From: Phorcus lineatus
Taxonomy: Eukaryota; Mollusca; Gastropoda; Trochida; Trochidae
Length of the DNA: 64,000 bases
Assembly: GCA_921293015.1 (NCBI GenBank)
Contig: OV121081.1
Span: forward strand, 64,621,022-64,685,021
Direction of reading: 5' to 3'
Within the stretch, counting starts at the first letter, position 1; each line of letters begins with the position of its first letter. This document shows positions 12,426-24,600 of the stretch, in pieces. The position numbers and the translations under genes are program-made. Below the pieces are notes generated by a model. The model worked only from the letters and a program-made list of their open reading frames with translations, was not told where the DNA came from and did no database searches.

Positions 12426-14304
12426 CGTTTTCATTGTTTCCATTGTTCCATTGCTCAGTTATCAGTACGTTACCGAATTCAATGTTTAGGACGTCTGTAA
12501 ATTTAAAACAGTTAACATTTTGGACTTTTCCTCCAGAAATGCTGTATTTCCTAACCCGGAATTTTGTGGGAGATAACTGGCACCCAGTGGATGAAAGTTT
12601 GTACATAAAGGAATTCATTAGCATATTGTATCAGGGTTGTTACACAAACTGCATGTGGTGAACTGTGTCTATGGTGTTACAATTCAGAAGGTATTTCAAG
12701 CTGCTGAAGATATTTCAAGCTGCAATTAACGCATGTAAGAGCATCTGTGCTTTAATTATAGTTGCTGCTTCGAGACAAATTGTATAAATCTTAAAAGGAG
12801 GTCTCAACCCTTAGAAATTATTTTTTACTACTTTTATAGATTGAGTGGGTCTAACATAGTGATCTACTTTGATAAAACAAATAAGCGGATAAAAGTTTAA
12901 ATGTTTTGGGCTTTCCTAAACAAAAGTAGTTAGAGAATATCTTATCATCTTATTTGTTAGTCTTCAACCAGAGTTTGAAGAATATTGCGTTACCAAGACT
13001 CTGTTAAACGCTTGACTTCTTCCAATTCTAACATTTCGTAACACTTCTAAAAGGTCGAAGCTTACTTGAACTTGTAAACAAACCAAAAAAACGTACCAAA
13101 GATTCCCAAACACCAGGACTGATAACGAAACGCCCGACAACAATTTGCAACCTTTCATACTAGACTCATGTTTTCCTTTATCTTTAATGCACGAATATTT
13201 GATTTCTCATTTCATTTCATAATTTCGCGTTGAATACATTTTTGTTAAATCGCCGGTAAACAAAACAGTAACAGTTACAATATTTGAGGCCTTTATTGGT
13301 TAAATAAATTGTATTCTACTATTTGAATACGATTTTGTTTAGAGTAAACATTACTGGGCAAAATAATTGGTAAATGTTAATAGTTTTTATAATGGTTTGT
13401 TTACAACATAGCACCATAGCCTCGAAATAGTCACGAAAACAAACCTAGTAAATTATTCAAAGCTCTATAGTGAGTATTTACAAGTTCATCTCACTATACT
13501 GTAGACACGATATGAGCCAGTACGAACACGGATATTTCATTTTCAACCTCGAGGTCGCCATAACACCATATCATCATAACAACAGACCTAGGACTAGTGT
13601 ATCGAACGGGTTTTAAATTCTTATATTGACTGAGCAAAAGCGAAGAACATGCAGAACTTTGCCTAACTCGTTTTAGACACCTATAGTTATTATCAATTAA
13701 ACTCAAAGCTTTTATGAAGAAATAATTTTTAGAAAAACATCGGATAGGCCTCTACATCAACTTGTAAGCATTCGGTCATTTTCGCAACTGCAGATCATTT
13801 TAAATGTTCAATGTAACAACGGTCTGTGATACCAGATGGTGCAAGTAATATTTGTACTAATAAGCGTATTGAAAATATGACATGAGATAAATAACTTCGA
13901 CCATCGAGAATTAATAACTGTGATTCTTGTTTGAAAAGCCAAGTTATTCCATGGTAATACATTTGATGTGAATAATATTTTGAAAAACAGTTTACACCAA
14001 GAAATTGTTGAGATTTCCATTGAACAAAAGCCGATATGTATAAACACACTAAAAAATGTCAATATTAATTATTTTAGCTCATCAGGTGTACAGGACCCAT
14101 AGTGGATCATATTTGTTGGATAATCAATCATATAACAGGCCTAACTGCTTGGCTGTCTTAATGCACCATTACGAAGTGAAATAAAACGGTTATAAAATAA
14201 ATCAAGCACATGGCGTGGCCATATTCAAACCTCCGCGGAATATCGCTCCTAGTGATTCGTGCAGTACAGTCATCTCGGTAGTGGTGTATGGATGTACTAC
14301 ACGT
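12426..14304. other. Spacer with no recognised feature
   Basis: AT-rich sequence. Two minus-strand ORFs overlap near 13795-14062 in different frames, which is more consistent with chance than with coding. No domain or splice pattern was found. Confidence 0.4.
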
Positions 14305-14489
14305 GTGGATTCACAAGTCAGATAGAGAGGTCGTTTAAGTACTTTCTAATATGCCGGTTGACAGTTCTTTCATAGAAAATGAGTATATAAAAGTGAGAAA
14401 CATTGTCAATGGCAGAAATGGTACAAAATGTAGAACAACTACCTATCTCTTTGACTGAGTTTTTTTTATCCATTTGTGGATTCACAAGT
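14305..14489. mobile_element. 157-bp insertion flanked by 14-bp direct repeats
   Basis: GTGGATTCACAAGT occurs at 14305-14318 and again at 14476-14489 and brackets a 157-bp segment, as expected for a target-site duplication. A second copy of the bracketed segment lies about 1 kb away at 15320-15475. The element ends in a T-rich run. It contains an ATG at 14409 that opens MAEMVQNVEQLPISLTE, conserved in part in the second copy. Family unknown. Confidence 0.55.
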
Positions 14490-15319
14490 TTAGTGTTAAA
14501 AGGGAATGATAATATTTACATATTGGAATTAAAAAAGCGACATCAAATGTTTTCAACTGTTCATACGTTATATTTCACAACGCGTCTGGAATTACTCTGA
14601 CAGTATTCTGTCATGAAAGCGGAACGTAATATATAGAGTAAGGCAAACCATGCAATGCTCATGTTTGATAACATGTTTTTTAAAGATGGGACTCATAATG
14701 GAGAACTTCATCAAAATTGTTCCCTGGTACACCTCTGCTGGTGCGGGTATTGGCTTCGGTCCAGTTAACTTCCTTACTTTTTGTAATCGCTAATTGAGGT
14801 TAAAAATATAAATCAACTTTCTTTTACATATATCCTTCAATAAATTGTTTCCATCGTTTACATGTTTATGAAAAATTTCAATTGCATCGACACTTTGACA
14901 GAGTGATTTCAAATAGGTTTGTATTACAACAATGACATTCTGTGGATTGTTAATGCGTTGTATAGCCTATTACCAAATAGGTACCTTTTATTTAGTTTAA
15001 TAAAACCTTTGATGTGAAACTTGACGTATTGACTATTTTTCAGAAGTAGCCTGTCAGCGCTTATATTTGATTGCTACCAAAGTTTGTGCAGTGCTATTAA
15101 TGTTCGTCAATGAGAAAGCACCTTGCAAAGTTCAATATTTCCGCGTGTGCGAACTTTAACAATAGGTTAGGTATTCTAAGACTCAGATAAGTACATTGCT
15201 TTTAAATTTTGCGCTGCAAAGTGCTAATTCAATTCTCTCAGATTTTGAATATGATTTTATAAAAGGAATTATCAATTGACAACAGCAGCTTCTCTTTGAA
15301 TGACACTTTGCTCTAAGGT

Positions 15320-15475
15320 CAGATAGAGAAATCGTTAAAGTATTTTCTAATATGCGGGCGACAGTCCTTTCATAGAATATGAGTATATTAAAGTGAGAAA
15401 CATTGTAGAAACAATGGCAGAAAAGGTACAACATATAGAACAACTACCTTTATCTCTTTGAACTGATTTTTTTAG
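15320..15475. repeat. Second copy of the 157-bp element
   Basis: The sequence from CAGATAGAGA to the terminal T run is clearly homologous to 14319-14475, with scattered substitutions and small indels. The same ATG is present but the peptide stops soon after (MAEKVQHIEQLPLSL). No flanking direct repeat is obvious, so this could be an older insertion or a segmental duplicate. Confidence 0.6.
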
Positions 15476-16555
15476 GTATTCATATTGTATCGTATTTTCT
15501 TAAATCCCGTTTTTTATCATACTATCGATTAGAACTGTAATTTGATAACGTTTAGTTTTTCAGTCTACTAACAAAAAGTGCAAGTGCACATGCAGTAATA
15601 GGATACTATTATAAGACCATTTTGAAAGGACATATCTGTTGGAGAAATACAGTTACTAATCTCAACATCAAGCTTTCTAATAATCAATTATTGATATTTT
15701 CCTGATAAAAAAAACGTACGTGATCAGAATAAGCGAACAGATCAATCGATATCAACCCTTACCAAAACTCCAGATGCTTGGGCAACAATAACGCGCGAGA
15801 AATGGACAGGTAAACAGTGCAATACGAGATTGCGATATATAGATGTCATGTATTTACACGATCGACCCGATTTCCGATGTAAAAATACCGAATCCGTTTG
15901 TATCGTAAATTTGTGTATTTCTTCGTTCCTTCCATTATTGGACGTAAAATATTCATGGCATTTTCCGAACAAAACAAATAACAATTGTTTCATGTAGTTA
16001 GGATATTCCAGACGTTGATTTTTCTAACAGATTCATTTTTTTTAAAAATCATATTGAATAACAAGAACAATAAAACGATTCAATAGCATTACCTGCTGAC
16101 ACACTTTTTTTTTACAGAAATAGGTACTCGGTTCAGTTTTTCAAATACTAATACCAACCGACATTCCTTTTTTCAATGAACACCTGCAGTTATTCATATT
16201 TCAAAAATATCCAATTATTTTGCAATATGTATATATAATCAAATTTCTGATATTTTAATTGGCGCAAAGTTGTCAGTTTCTGGAATATGCTACAATAGCA
16301 ACCCGCCGTTTTTGTCGTTCAATCAATTTCATTAATTCAAACTGTGCGTTGTAGTCTAACACTTTGTAAAGGCGTTTTGTCTTGGATTTCTGTCGTCTCA
16401 GTTTGATGACCATTCTACCATTTGGTCGAAAAGAAATGAAGGCATGTTAATGTGTTTTTAAGAAAGAATTGACTTTGGGCTGTTAAAGACCTGGTGGACA
16501 ATGGTGGGGTATACGCATATCCAAGATACCATTACTGTCAAATTGAAAATTTGTT

Positions 16556-17200
16556 AAGTTTCTAATGTGATGAAATTGTTACATCAAATCTCTAGCGTAT
16601 TAGAATTTTGACATCACCAAGTTTCTAACGTAATAGATTTGTGACATCATCAAGTTTCTAACGTGATAGCATTTTGACAATGCTAAGTTTCTAACGTAAT
16701 AGATTTGTGACATCATCAAGTTTCTAACGTAAGAGCATTTTGACATCACCAAGTTTCTAACGTAATAGCATTTTGACAATGCTAAGTTTCTAACGTAATA
16801 GATTTGTGACATCACCAAGTTTCTAACGTAATAGATTTGTGACATCATCAAGTTTCTAACTTAATAGCATGTTGACATCACCAAGTTTCTAACGTAATAG
16901 ATTTGTGACATCATCAAATTTCTAACGTAATAGCATTTTGACATTACCAAGTTTCTAACGTAATAGGTTTGTGACATCAAGTTTCTAACGTAATAGATTT
17001 GTGACATCAAGTTTCTAACGTAATAACATTTTGACATCACCAAGTTACTAACGTAATAGACTTGTGACATCATCAAGTTTCTAACGTAATGGCATTGTGA
17101 CATCATCAAGTCTCTAACGTTATAGGATTGTGACATGATCAATCTCTAACGTAATGGCATTGTTACATCATCGAGTCTCTAACGTAATAGATTTGTGACA
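16556..17200. repeat. 33-bp minisatellite array, two alternating unit types
   Basis: About 19-20 tandem units of the form CATCANCAAGTTTCTAACG followed by TAATAG and either ATTTGTGA (type A) or CATTTTGA (type B). The two types often alternate, giving a 66-bp higher-order period in places. Two adjacent units near 16975-17030 are shortened to 30 bp, and the edges are more diverged, as expected for unequal exchange. Because 33 is divisible by three, the minus strand stays open and spells an 11-residue repeat (SQIYYVRNL-type); I regard that as a by-product. Confidence 0.9.
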
Positions 17201-18359
17201 GTTCCATCAAAACAATAGCATTATAATGTCATGTGCTTAATAATGGCATGTCTTTAATCATGCTAGATCATTGTTAAAACCAATTCAATCAAAAAATAAC
17301 TCCTACGAGAAAACCTTTCCCAAAGACCAACGCATCTTTAGCATATTCAGGCGAATTTGTATATTTCTGAATATTTTCACATTATTTTTAGAGAAGTTTT
17401 TAAATTGCTTTTATCTCGAAATATCTGTCGACGAATTTAAAATCGGCGTTGCTGAATGCATATGCTATATTCATTAAGAGCATTCACACGTGTTTGGCAG
17501 CAAAGAATTCCCTGTAGTATTATTATTGTTCAATTGTTAATACAACCAGTTGAGCTAACTTCCCACAGCTCTGTTGTAAAAGTGAGAGCGTCGTGATGTG
17601 AATTCAAACGTTTATTACTGGAAGTATTAAGGCGCTGGTAAAGTATATGGTGAATGCAACCGTAAATGACATGCACTGCTTCAGTAACATGGAGGAAATG
17701 GGTCGATTCTCTAATTGCAATTGGATGTGTTCTCGCGACACCGACAATGACAAAGTTTTCTTATTGATTTATCATCCTGCAATTTAATAATCAATGATCA
17801 CGATTACGAATTTACCTTTAAATATAGAGCCACTCCTTAAAACAGTACTTTCTTAAATGCGAGTCGCCAAAGACATTTAAAGATCGCCCTGGGAGAAAAC
17901 GTCGAAGTGGAATATTTCAGGTTGTTGGCTAGTCCATGAACTTCTGTGAAGGAATCAATTAATCGAAGGTTTTCGGTTTCAAGTCCGTGCTGGTAAGGTT
18001 CTCTCAAACGCATCGCATTTCTCCCACACTCCACCAATGGCGACGTTTCAGCGATTGAACGTTAATTATGAATATCACAATGTCCAAAATGTATTAGACG
18101 AAGTACAGATGTTTGAACCAAACGGGCATCAAACCTGAACAACACGTTTGACATTTCTTAGAAATAAGTGAAATCGATGAATACATATTTTGGTTTATAT
18201 AGTTCAAGAACTTTCAGGAATAACTGTTAAGCAAGCTTGGAGAAAAGTTCTGGACCATAAGTCATTAGGCAAAGGTGGTTATGTCCAGGATAACGTGATC
18301 GTGATTCCAATAGGCCTTTTTTCTGATGGTCATTTTATCAATCACACTACATTATTAAA
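17201..18359. other. Upstream region of the PAN/hemopexin-like gene
   Basis: No coding region is supported. A TTTATATA sequence at 18194-18201 lies about 160 bp before the start codon at 18360 and could be a TATA element; this is weak evidence in AT-rich DNA. Confidence 0.35.
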
Positions 18360-18671
18360 ATGTCTCTTTGGATAATAACGACATTGGTGTTGATAACATT
18401 TACCAAACGCTGCCTAAGTGCCGAGGCGTTACGGAACTTCTGGTTCTCGCCCTACGGGTTACCGGAGTATGGACGCCAGGTACCCCACGAGGGGGTCACC
18501 CTTGGAAGCATGAGCATGGTCCAATGTTCAAGGAAGTGTGCGGACAGTGACCACTGCCAGGCTTACCAGTTCCAGAAAACAGGTGCCCGTGCAGGGATAT
18601 GCTATACCTTCACCTCGCTCACATACAATACCATTATGGTACCATCTCCTGGACATAAATATTTCGAGAAG
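18360..18671 (+). CDS. PAN/hemopexin-like gene, exon 1
   Basis: Encodes residues 1-104: signal peptide and PAN/apple-like domain. It ends in phase 0 at the donor AAG|GTAATT (GT at 18672-18673). The ORF continues past the donor, but the intronic extension has no domain character. Confidence 0.75.
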
Positions 18672-21600
18672 GTAATTATTGTTTTCATACACGAGAGTGA
18701 AATCATCTCCTGGGTCAATCTAAATAGATTTAGATTGGCACTTCTATATCATGCTATCAAAAGTATGACATGATATTTGAATAATGTTGATTAAGAATAA
18801 TTTAGATTCCTCTTGAGCATCAACATTTCGAGAGAGTTATCATTATTTTCATACACGAGAGAGATACTATCTGCGGGACACAAACATTTAGAGGAAGTGA
18901 TTTTTTTATTGATTTTTTTCATGAATGGTAGTAATAGCATTTTCTGGACATAATAAAAACGAAAAGGTTGTTTCTTCTCTCATACAAAATATTTATTTAA
19001 TCCCCGTGACAAAAATATTTCAAGTGGGTGTGTTTTTCATGCATGTCATTGATAATTCCAGGACATAAATAATCTGTCTGTAAGCATATCAACTATGATC
19101 ATATGTTGTGTTTTGAGGCTGAGAACCCTAGATGAATTTCATGGACATAAAACAAAAATAACATATGGAAATAAAAGGGAGACAAAGTGACTTGTCCGGA
19201 GTATATCTCATAGACTAAACATGCTAGCTTCACTTAAATGATACACGCGTCAGTCATTACCCACACATGTGCTTTTTAAGGGTTAAACCCGAAAATTAAT
19301 TTAGTTTTGCGGTTTCCATGGAAATTTGACAAGAACAGTGACTCTACGACAAAATCATTTGTCCGGAGCATATTACCAAATTTTAATACACATATCATGT
19401 GCTTTTTAAGTGCAAGAGTTATATTTGAGTTTTATCTTTTGCGTTTTCCATGGCTACAACAGTGAAGGAAACACATTTAATCGGGGACATCAAAGACATT
19501 TCACCAAATAACAATGATATTTCATTATGATTTGCATGCAATCAGTCGTACAATCTTCCCCAATGTTCATCAATTCACATCGATATGTATTTTCCTATCT
19601 TGAAATTCTCTGAAGCGGGAAGCAGGAAGCGAGGGCATTTTAGTTATATTACCGTGTACAGTGTTATGCTTTAATTTCTTCGCTATCGTTACCACGTGAA
19701 ATATCATTTTACTTTGTCAGCTTTCATTGAAATTTGGACATGATACGTTTATTGAATTTCACTTATTGTTCAATCCTCAATACATAGAGTTGTTTACCGT
19801 ATATCTTCTAAAGATGTGCGACAATCAAGATCTAAAGACAGTAAAAAATCTAGAAACCAAACGATGGCATGCAAGTTGGAAGAATAATGATTATTTTGAG
19901 GTGATGGTCCTACGTTAGATTTTGTGCAATCGTTGAGGTGAGACGTTTTGAAATTCAGAAAATTGTGTTGGTTAAGTCCATGATCATTTACTCTTGTACA
20001 TCTGTGGATATAAAAAAAATGATGAAGGTGAAGAATATTTCATTTGAAGCTTTTCAATTTTCGTCATGTCGGTTTTCTTTACTGCTTCCAAACTGAAAAT
20101 TGTTCTTCAGGTGGCGTGCATATTAAGTGCTATGGTTTATATGCGCAGCGTATGCATGATATCGTTATAATGACCAGTTATGATTCTTGGCTATTCGTTA
20201 TATTTATTCATAATGAGTAGATAAAGGCTAGTGAATGCCAGTCAATTGAGACTAATGTTTTGAACAATTCTAAGACGTTATTTTGGCTGCGCTGCCTCTT
20301 TCTGGCAACAATGGTGGAAGGTGCAAGGATGTATACGCCCCTGTTAAACCAATCAGATTACAATGAACATACGATTTCTGCATCATATAAGGAACATGAA
20401 ACCCGTGTTTGACCTCTACGAAGTTCTATTTTACTGTAGTAAATGCCCTGGAAAATATCCGGCATTCATACAAGTATAAATTCAGACTTTGTGATGTAAA
20501 CGATATGCTGCATTCTGATTGGATCAGACATGGTCATGTGATCGGTATACATTTCAATGAACCCAAAGTTGAGGGTTATACAAAATAACCTTCAGTAAAT
20601 GCAGGTTATACGATATCGTGCCGGAACTATTTTCTAAAGTGACAGCTGACAGCTGATAGCCAAAACACGCTGTACTGTCACCTAGATTCTGGACAGTATA
20701 AATACGCGAGTGTTATTTGTTAACTTTGATCTATTTAAATTAAACTTTACATTTTCCACTTTTTTCCAAAAATATAATCATTGTTAGTTTTTTGATACAC
20801 AAAATGTATTATTTGTAGAATAAAAAAGTGTCATTTTTACCGAGTCTTTGGAACTATTTTGTTTATGCGTCTGAATACGGGTAGAGATCCGTCTTGGTGT
20901 AACCGGTACGTAGGTCAGTGCGACAAGCAGCTATAGAATTGCATTTCGAATGCATTTTCGCTTTAAATACAACGTTTGAATTTATAAGAAATGAATTTCA
21001 TCATATGGTTGTCCACACGGTTATAACCTGTTTGAAACTTGTAAAATAAACTTTTGTATAACCGGCGTCGCAAGCTTGCCGGTTATACAAGTTTATCTTA
21101 CAAGTTTCAAACAGGTTATAACCGTGTGGACAACCATATGATGAAATTCATTTCTTAATTAAATTGTACTCTTCAAACCGTTTATAAGCTAATGAACAAT
21201 CACATTATGAAATTTATTTCTTAAATAAATGTCAGTAGTATAAATGACGTCGAAAAGCTCCGGCATTGATATACTATAGTTTACATTGAACTTTCAAACC
21301 GAATATAAGCCAGCGAACAAAGGCATTAAGAAATATATTTATTATAAATTCAAACTTTGTAATTTAAAGGAGTTTAATTTCTTCTTTAAACGAAAATTAC
21401 TATTAAATGCTTAAACAAATCACAGCAAAACCACTGATTTGAATTCCATGTAGCAAGCCCTAAGCTCCGCTCACATTAGGGCCGCTTCAGTCATAATGTT
21501 CATAGACAATCTCTGCAAAGTAATTACTTATAGTTCATAAACTGTTTTATCAAACATTAACTTTTGAACATCTAGTCTTCTCTTAGAATTTGCAAAAAGT

Positions 21601-24600
21601 CATTCGTAATTACAGCATCTTGTTGTTTCATTACTGCGCAATGCTACATTTATAAAATAGTCTTGACGTTAAAATGATCTTGTTTCATCCAATTAGAAGA
21701 CGTCCAAACAGAATTTTTAGTAAACGCCAAAATATGGCGTTCATATTTGCAAACTGCAGTGTAGGGTTCATCGGAATGTTCTTTAGTCACGTGACCTTGT
21801 AAAATCCAATCAGAAGGTAGCATATCGCCTAGATTTCAAATTCTGAATTTATAAGACAATAACGGCAATGCATCAATCTTGAGTGTACTTTATCATATTG
21901 ACATGAAAAATAATAGATTTAGTTGTCATCAAACCTACATAAATGGAATATGATGAATCGTGCACACGTGGTTATTTTGTTGTTAATCCATGGCGTCCAG
22001 TAGCAGTGTATACGTCCATCCGTCAATGACAAGCAAAACACCACCGTACGTTATGTCAATTGCTATAGCTTGGCATTAAATCCATTCGCTAATGAATGAC
22101 GGCAGTAATCTATTACACATTTGAAGGGTGGTATGTGGACTAGGGTAATAAAACTTGCACGGCAACGTCTCCCTGGTTAGTGTTAAAAGCTCAATGTGTG
22201 TTAAACATGGAAACTGAACCTGTTTTAGTTGTACAAGATTACTGTAAAGTGATAACTTAACGCAAAAATGAAATTTTTAATAAATATTTATTTGAAGGTT
22301 CGGTTACAACTTAAATAGCCAAACAAAAGAAGCGATGTTCCTCCATTATTTTTCCATTATATTTGTTTGTCATTTGAACCAACATTTACGTTTTTAGGTA
22401 AGGTTTCAGTCGATCGTTTCTATGAAGCTTGCTTGTGCAGTAGTGTCATGGAGTTCATGTCCATTAATAACTATTAAGGAAGCTCCGGCTGTATATGTCC
22501 ACAATCTGTAACAGGCATTTCCCTTCCATATCATTTTCAGTTGCAAAATATTTGAATGATATTAGTTACAATAATCTTTGTGTAAGCACTGTGTAATAGA
22601 GAACACGTCAGCAAAACATACAATACCATTCACAAAACGAGCTGGCATCATTCAAAGTTGTATTCCTTAAAACATTATGACAATGTTAAACGGAATACTT
22701 TGCTCCTACAATTTAAATAACTCAAAAATGAATCGTTGTTTTGTTTAGTTTATCCATTTTTTTCTTTTAGTTGCATTTCACTTAAATCAAAACGTGACTA
22801 ATTTAACTGTTACACTCTTCAAAAAACGACAACCAATCTGTATGATGCTGGCACAACGCCCTCTGTCGGTCAACGAACGCTGTCAGTTGACGTCCGAGGA
22901 CGCTGTTGATGTACCTAATTATTCAGTTCCAAGTATTTGATGAACTGTTTGAGGTTGTGTCACTGCCCTTCACCAATTGACACCATCTCAACCAATTTTG
23001 TTGACGTTTTGAATTAAATTGGCAGTATGTTCATTTTTGCAACGATAAACATTACTATAACACGTTAATTTCCATGAAGACTAAATTGTGATTCACCACC
23101 GAATAAGACTTTCCTTCAGTTTGTATACGCGATTGGTCTGCAGGAAGCGACCGAAAAGGCAACATTGGTTGCTCCGATGAAAGTTCAAATGTCGAGCAAC
23201 TGCGGATCGCTACTCAAAGGTTTCAATTGGACCTGTGGCAACGTTTACATTTTCGCCATTCTGTTGTGGGATAATGATAGATTCTTTCCCCTGCAATAAA
23301 GAATAAAAAGAGTTTAAAGAGCCACTCCGTGATTTTCAGAACATACTATTTACCTTTCATACGAACCTATATTTCATACGTGGTGATATAAAATCAAAAC
23401 GTCTTAACTTTTCATTTCCAAAAGACATATATATGACAAATACTGGTTTTCGATGAAAATCTAAAATCAGCCTTATAAATGCACAGAGGTGTAGATATCA
23501 CGTCCAATATACATGGGTACAAGTTATATAACCTAACAAACACTATCACCTCCTAATTGCCATCCTGGCTGTTTTAGATAAGTCTCCAAAATTACGTTTG
23601 ACTATTTGACGCGCGCCACTGTCCGGTTTTGATCATAATTGCGACGTTCCACCTTCATATTGTCACTGTAAAAAAACAATAAGCTTTAAAATGTGTCTTT
23701 TTGGTAACAGTCGATACTTCGCGATCAAATGACACCATTGATTAAGCTTGGCATATATGACTCCAACAACTCACGGAGTGGCTCTTTAAACAAAGTATGC
23801 CTTCCATGCTTTTAAGCGCCTCTCCGTGATTTTCATGACATATTATTTACCTTTGATACGAACGAAAATGTCATATGTGGTGATATAATATCAAAGCATC
23901 TGAAGTTTTCATGTCCAAGAGGGATGTATATGACAAATATACTGGTTTTCCATGAAAATCTAAAAACAGCTTTATAAATGTACAGAGTTGTAGATATCAC
24001 GTCCAATATACATGGATAATAGTTATATAACCCAACAAACACTATCAACTCCTAACTGTCCTAGCTGTTTTTGATAAGTCTCCAAAATTACGTTTGACTA
24101 TTTGACGCGCGCCACTGTCCGGTTTTCGCGATCAAATGACACCATTGATTAATTTTGGCATATATGAACCCAACAACTCACGGAGTGGCTCTTTAAGATA
24201 CCACTTGCTTTAGTGCCGACTGTACGTAATCTGAAAGGTCCTTTACATGAAGTTTTACGAAAAAGAGTTTTTTTCGCGCTGTAGGTGTAAACAATTACAC
24301 AACAACGATGTTATGTAAAAAAATATTAGAGTTGTATTTTGATTTTGATGCTTGTAAACGAAATGTGATTATGGAGAATACTGTTACACATAGGAAAGAT
24401 GAAAAGACAATCTAATTAAAGGTCAGGCACCTACCCTGTTGGCATTAACATTTACCGAAATGAAATGGTTGAAAAGCAGTCAAATGATCTAAAGTTATGA
24501 TATGATTCGTTGTTCATGTAATATTTTCTGTTTCAATAAGTATAAGTGTTTAAAGCTACATTATCATTTCTTATGGTAATAAATCCTGATATTATCCAAC

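Noticed and set aside
16600-17142. Minus-strand ORFs with 11-residue repeats (SQIYYVRNL type)
   Set aside because: They are the translation of the 33-bp satellite; unit length divisible by three keeps them open, and there is no start context, domain or splice support.
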